Source: an uncultured Gardnerella sp. (GTDB lineage Bacteria > Actinomycetota > Actinomycetes > Actinomycetales > Bifidobacteriaceae). Taken from it: a DNA stretch of 10,146 nt. The stretch's first letter is position 1; each line of letters begins with the position of its first letter. The notes under the pieces were generated by a model. That model was not told the origin of the DNA, did no database searches, and was given only the letters and a program-made list of their open reading frames with translations. The stretch spans positions 1 through 10,146 of the forward strand of contig CAMYED010000040.1 in the NCBI GenBank assembly GCA_947254595.1, given 5' to 3'. Position numbers and translations under genes: made by a program. This document shows, one piece after another, positions 8,991 to 10,146 of this stretch.

Positions 8991-9105
8991 GAAAAATCGC
9001 GTTTTCGTATGAGCCGACATACACAAAAGCTTACGCAAAATTTTGTACACTTCTCCAATGCACATGATTTTTATGGCACGTATTGTGATTAACGAAACGG
9101 AAAAC

Positions 9106-9159
9106 AACCGGCAAACGCTTAAGTGCTACTTAAGTGCTACTTAAGTTTCAAACCGGCAA
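9106..9159. repeat. Iterated CTTAAG array flanked by AACCGGCAA direct repeats
   Basis: Three CTTAAG palindromes begin at 9118, 9129 and 9140, exactly 11 bp apart. The first two sit in identical 11-bp units (CTTAAGTGCTA). An exact 9-bp direct repeat, AACCGGCAA, stands on each side (9106-9114 and 9151-9159). The array lies 20-60 bp before the bioY start. The one-turn spacing places all three sites on the same DNA face, as expected of a cooperative operator, although a slippage-derived repeat is also possible. Confidence 0.7.
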
Positions 9160-9166
9160 TAACCAA

Positions 9167-9173
9167 AAGAAGG
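9167..9173 (+). promoter_or_regulatory. Ribosome binding site of bioY
   Basis: AAGAAGG lies 5 nt before the ATG at 9179 and decides the start. An in-frame GTG at 9134 would give 15 more residues but lies inside the CTTAAG array and has no Shine-Dalgarno. A second ATG at 9188 is too far from the site. Confidence 0.75.
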
Positions 9174-9178
9174 TTTTC

Positions 9179-9841
9179 ATGACTAGCATGAATCAAAATA
9201 ATGCAGCAACAACAACTCCTACTGCAACCGCTAATACAAGCGCAGCAAATAAAGTAAAAGCTGTTGCAACCTGGCTCGCTAAGCCAGTTCTTCTTACAGT
9301 ACTTTTGGCACTTTCTACTATGGCAGGCGCAATTTATCTTCCTATTACGCCTGTGCCAATTACGTTGCAGACTCTTGTTTTGTGCATTATTGGTTTGACT
9401 TTGAGCTGGCGCAAGGGCGTTGCTTCCGTTGTAATGTATCTTGCTTTGGGTGCTGCAGGCCTGCCTGTTTTCGCTGGATTTAAGGGCGGCTGGGCAGTAT
9501 TCGTAGGTCCTACTGCTGGCTTCCTCGTTGGTTTTATTTTTGGCGTGGCCGCAACTGCCGCTTTGAAGCGCGTATTCGACGTTGCTCTTGACGCAATGAT
9601 GCCACAACGCTCATTTAAGAAGACTTTCGCACGCTTCAGCACTTACGCAGTTGCTTCCATAATTGGCACGATTGTGATTTACGCATTCGGCATTTTTGGT
9701 CAGAGCTTGCTTACCGGCATGCCACTTTCGACTGCTGCCGCAACCTTGATTATCTTCATGATTGGCGATTTGATTAAGGCTTTTGTTGCGAGCGCGGCTT
9801 GCTCCGGCTTGTACAACGCACTTAACAAAAAGCGCGCGTAA
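9179..9841 (+). CDS. bioY: Biotin ECF transporter substrate-binding protein BioY
   Basis: This 220-residue integral membrane protein is the biotin-capturing S-component of an energy-coupling-factor transporter. It has six likely membrane segments (about 33-55, 60-77, 81-99, 104-128, 156-178 and 184-212). BioY signatures are ITPVPITLQTL near 55-65, a GAAGLPVFAGFKGG loop at 91-104, GPTAGFLVGF at 110-119 and GDLIKA at 196-201. The first 30 residues are an Asn/Thr/Ala-rich extension ahead of the conserved core. Length is slightly above the usual size because of it. No EcfA ATPase or EcfT gene is visible next to it, so BioY would use components encoded elsewhere. Its position head-to-head with a biotin-dependent carboxylase supports biotin as substrate. 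The bioY and carboxylase promoters probably share control elements, which is an inference. Confidence 0.93.
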   Translation: MTSMNQNNAATTTPTATANTSAANKVKAVATWLAKPVLLTVLLALSTMAGAIYLPITPVPITLQTLVLCIIGLTLSWRKGVASVVMYLALGAAGLPVFAGFKGGWAVFVGPTAGFLVGFIFGVAATAALKRVFDVALDAMMPQRSFKKTFARFSTYAVASIIGTIVIYAFGIFGQSLLTGMPLSTAAATLIIFMIGDLIKAFVASAACSGLYNALNKKRA

Positions 9842-9864
9842 CAACTAAACATAACCCTCCAAAC

Positions 9865-9901
9865 GGAAACATTTGTCGGAAAATCTCCGGCAAATGTTTC
9901 C
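9865..9901 (+). terminator. Probable bioY terminator hairpin
   Basis: Two 16-nt arms (9865-9880 and 9886-9901) flank a 5-nt loop, 24 nt after the bioY stop. All positions pair, with one U-G wobble in plus-strand RNA; in minus-strand RNA the same position would be an A-C mismatch, which favours action on bioY transcripts. There is no T-run after the stem, so it may be an atypical terminator or an mRNA 3'-end stabiliser. Confidence 0.55.
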
Positions 9902-10007
9902 ACAAAACACAAAAACGACAACAAACGCCGGAAAAAAAACTCCGGCAAATGTGGTCAAATACGTCCAAAATGACAACAAACGCTGGAGAATCTCCGGCAA
10001 ATGTTCC
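9886..10007. repeat. Tandem repeats of about 52-55 bp with internal hairpins
   Basis: TCCGGCAAATGT occurs at 9886, 9941 and 9993. The first two copies extend as full repeat units (9886-9940 and 9941-9992) that share GACAACAAACGC followed by C/TGGA at their ends. The third copy is cut short near 10007. Each unit end forms a small stem with the next unit start: GCCGGA/TCCGGC (9927-9932, 9941-9946) and GCTGGA/TCCGGC (9982-9987, 9993-9998). Confidence 0.8.
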
Positions 10008-10045
10008 ATAAAACTGTCATGCTCGCGCGCTATGCGCTCGCTACG

Positions 10046-10090
10046 AAACTCGCGTTGGAAGTCCACTGGACTTCCAACCTAAGCGAGTTT
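10046..10090. repeat. Compound hairpin, 19 bp with a 4-nt bulge
   Basis: An 11-bp inner stem (10054-10064 with 10068-10078, loop ACT) sits on an 8-bp outer stem, AAACTCGC (10046-10053) with GCGAGTTT (10083-10090). CTAA (10079-10082) bulges on one side. The inner part is a perfect 12-bp inverted repeat around a single base. It has no clear T-run on either side. It could be a bidirectional terminator or a dispersed palindromic element. Confidence 0.7.
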
Positions 10091-10146
10091 CCGCTCCGAA
10101 TTGCTTTCGCGCGCTAAATCGCAGCGCTCAAGCAGGTCGTCAGCGC
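10079..10146 (-). CDS. Possible C-terminal end of a minus-strand gene entering from the right
   Basis: A minus-strand frame open from the right edge ends at a TAG (10081-10079) after 21 codons reading ADDLLERCDLARESNSERKLA. The composition is plausible for a protein C-terminus. Its stop codon falls in the bulge of the compound hairpin, so the hairpin could be that gene's terminator. The stretch is too short to recognise a family, and it may be chance. Confidence 0.2.
   Translation of the reverse strand, partial: ADDLLERCDLARESNSERKLA

Larger units (their letters stand above)
8975..9178. promoter_or_regulatory. Divergent intergenic region between accC and bioY
   Basis: This 204-bp region must hold the start signals for both the carboxylase/FAS unit (minus) and bioY (plus), so it is the natural place for biotin- or lipid-responsive control. 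It contains a -10-like TAATAT near accC, a GTATG/CATAC inverted repeat (9007-9011, 9018-9022), the 10-bp palindrome CAAAATTTTG (9036-9045) and a CTTAAG repeat array near bioY. I could not identify a convincing bioY promoter, nor a match to the E. coli-type BirA operator. Confidence 0.6.
9842..10146. other. Non-coding region downstream of bioY with a hairpin cluster
   Basis: These 305 bp have no confident gene. They contain three related hairpins sharing TCCGGCAAATGT, a compound hairpin at 10046-10090 and, at the far right, a possible short tail of a minus-strand gene. Open frames on both strands through here simply read across the palindromes and show no recognisable protein. No tRNA or rRNA was recognised. 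Confidence 0.6.

Noticed and set aside
9134..9178. Upstream GTG start for bioY
   Set aside because: It lies within the CTTAAG array, lacks a Shine-Dalgarno and adds 15 residues without resemblance to BioY; the ATG at 9179 has AAGAAGG 5 nt before it.
8975..9178. E. coli-type BirA operator
   Set aside because: I looked for TTGTAAACC with an inverted partner and found no such pair; only a partial TTGTAA-like match exists on the minus strand near accC.
9137..9607. Minus-strand frame opposite bioY
   Set aside because: Cys/Ser/Asn-rich, domain-free, and explained by the antisense of the well-supported bioY gene.
9886..10007. CRISPR-like array
   Set aside because: Only about 2.5 units, the units are contiguous imperfect repeats rather than identical repeats with unique spacers, and no cas genes are near.
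9845..10082. Overlapping plus and minus frames of about 70 codons downstream of bioY
   Set aside because: Both read through the hairpin repeats; the apparent proteins are translations of palindromic DNA without a ribosome binding site or family match.

Overview
The window looks like a lipid-synthesis locus from a Bifidobacteriaceae genome. The moderate GC content and A/T-leaning codons point to a Gardnerella-like organism rather than a high-GC Bifidobacterium. The family call rests on a single-chain actinobacterial type I fatty acid synthase directly downstream of fused acyl-CoA carboxylase genes. The genus call is an inference.

Layout from right to left on the minus strand: accC (8974-6998; biotin carboxylase fused to the biotin carrier domain), accD (6998-5355; carboxyltransferase) and fas (5266 to beyond the left edge; acyltransferase, enoyl reductase, dehydratase and malonyl/palmitoyl transferase domains visible). 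accC and accD overlap by one base (TAATG). accD and fas are separated by 87 bp of short AT-rich repeats with no visible terminator, so the three genes probably form one transcription unit. On the plus strand, bioY (9179-9841), a biotin transporter S-component, is transcribed divergently from a 204-bp intergenic region. Downstream of bioY, 305 bp hold three related hairpins, a large compound hairpin and possibly the tail of a minus-strand gene.

The genes make one functional chain. BioY brings in biotin. A biotin ligase encoded elsewhere would attach it to Lys573 of AccC. AccC carboxylates the biotin, AccD transfers the carboxyl group to acetyl-CoA to give malonyl-CoA, and the FAS uses malonyl-CoA to build fatty acids. 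No biotin synthesis gene is visible here, which fits an organism that relies on imported biotin.

The window is largely a conserved housekeeping locus and I see no wholly new system. The unusual material is the repeat DNA: a Ser-Ser-Glu-Lys tandem tail on AccC, two tandem-repeat insertions in the FAS, an 11-bp-phased CTTAAG array in front of bioY, phased A-tracts before fas, and the hairpin cluster after bioY.
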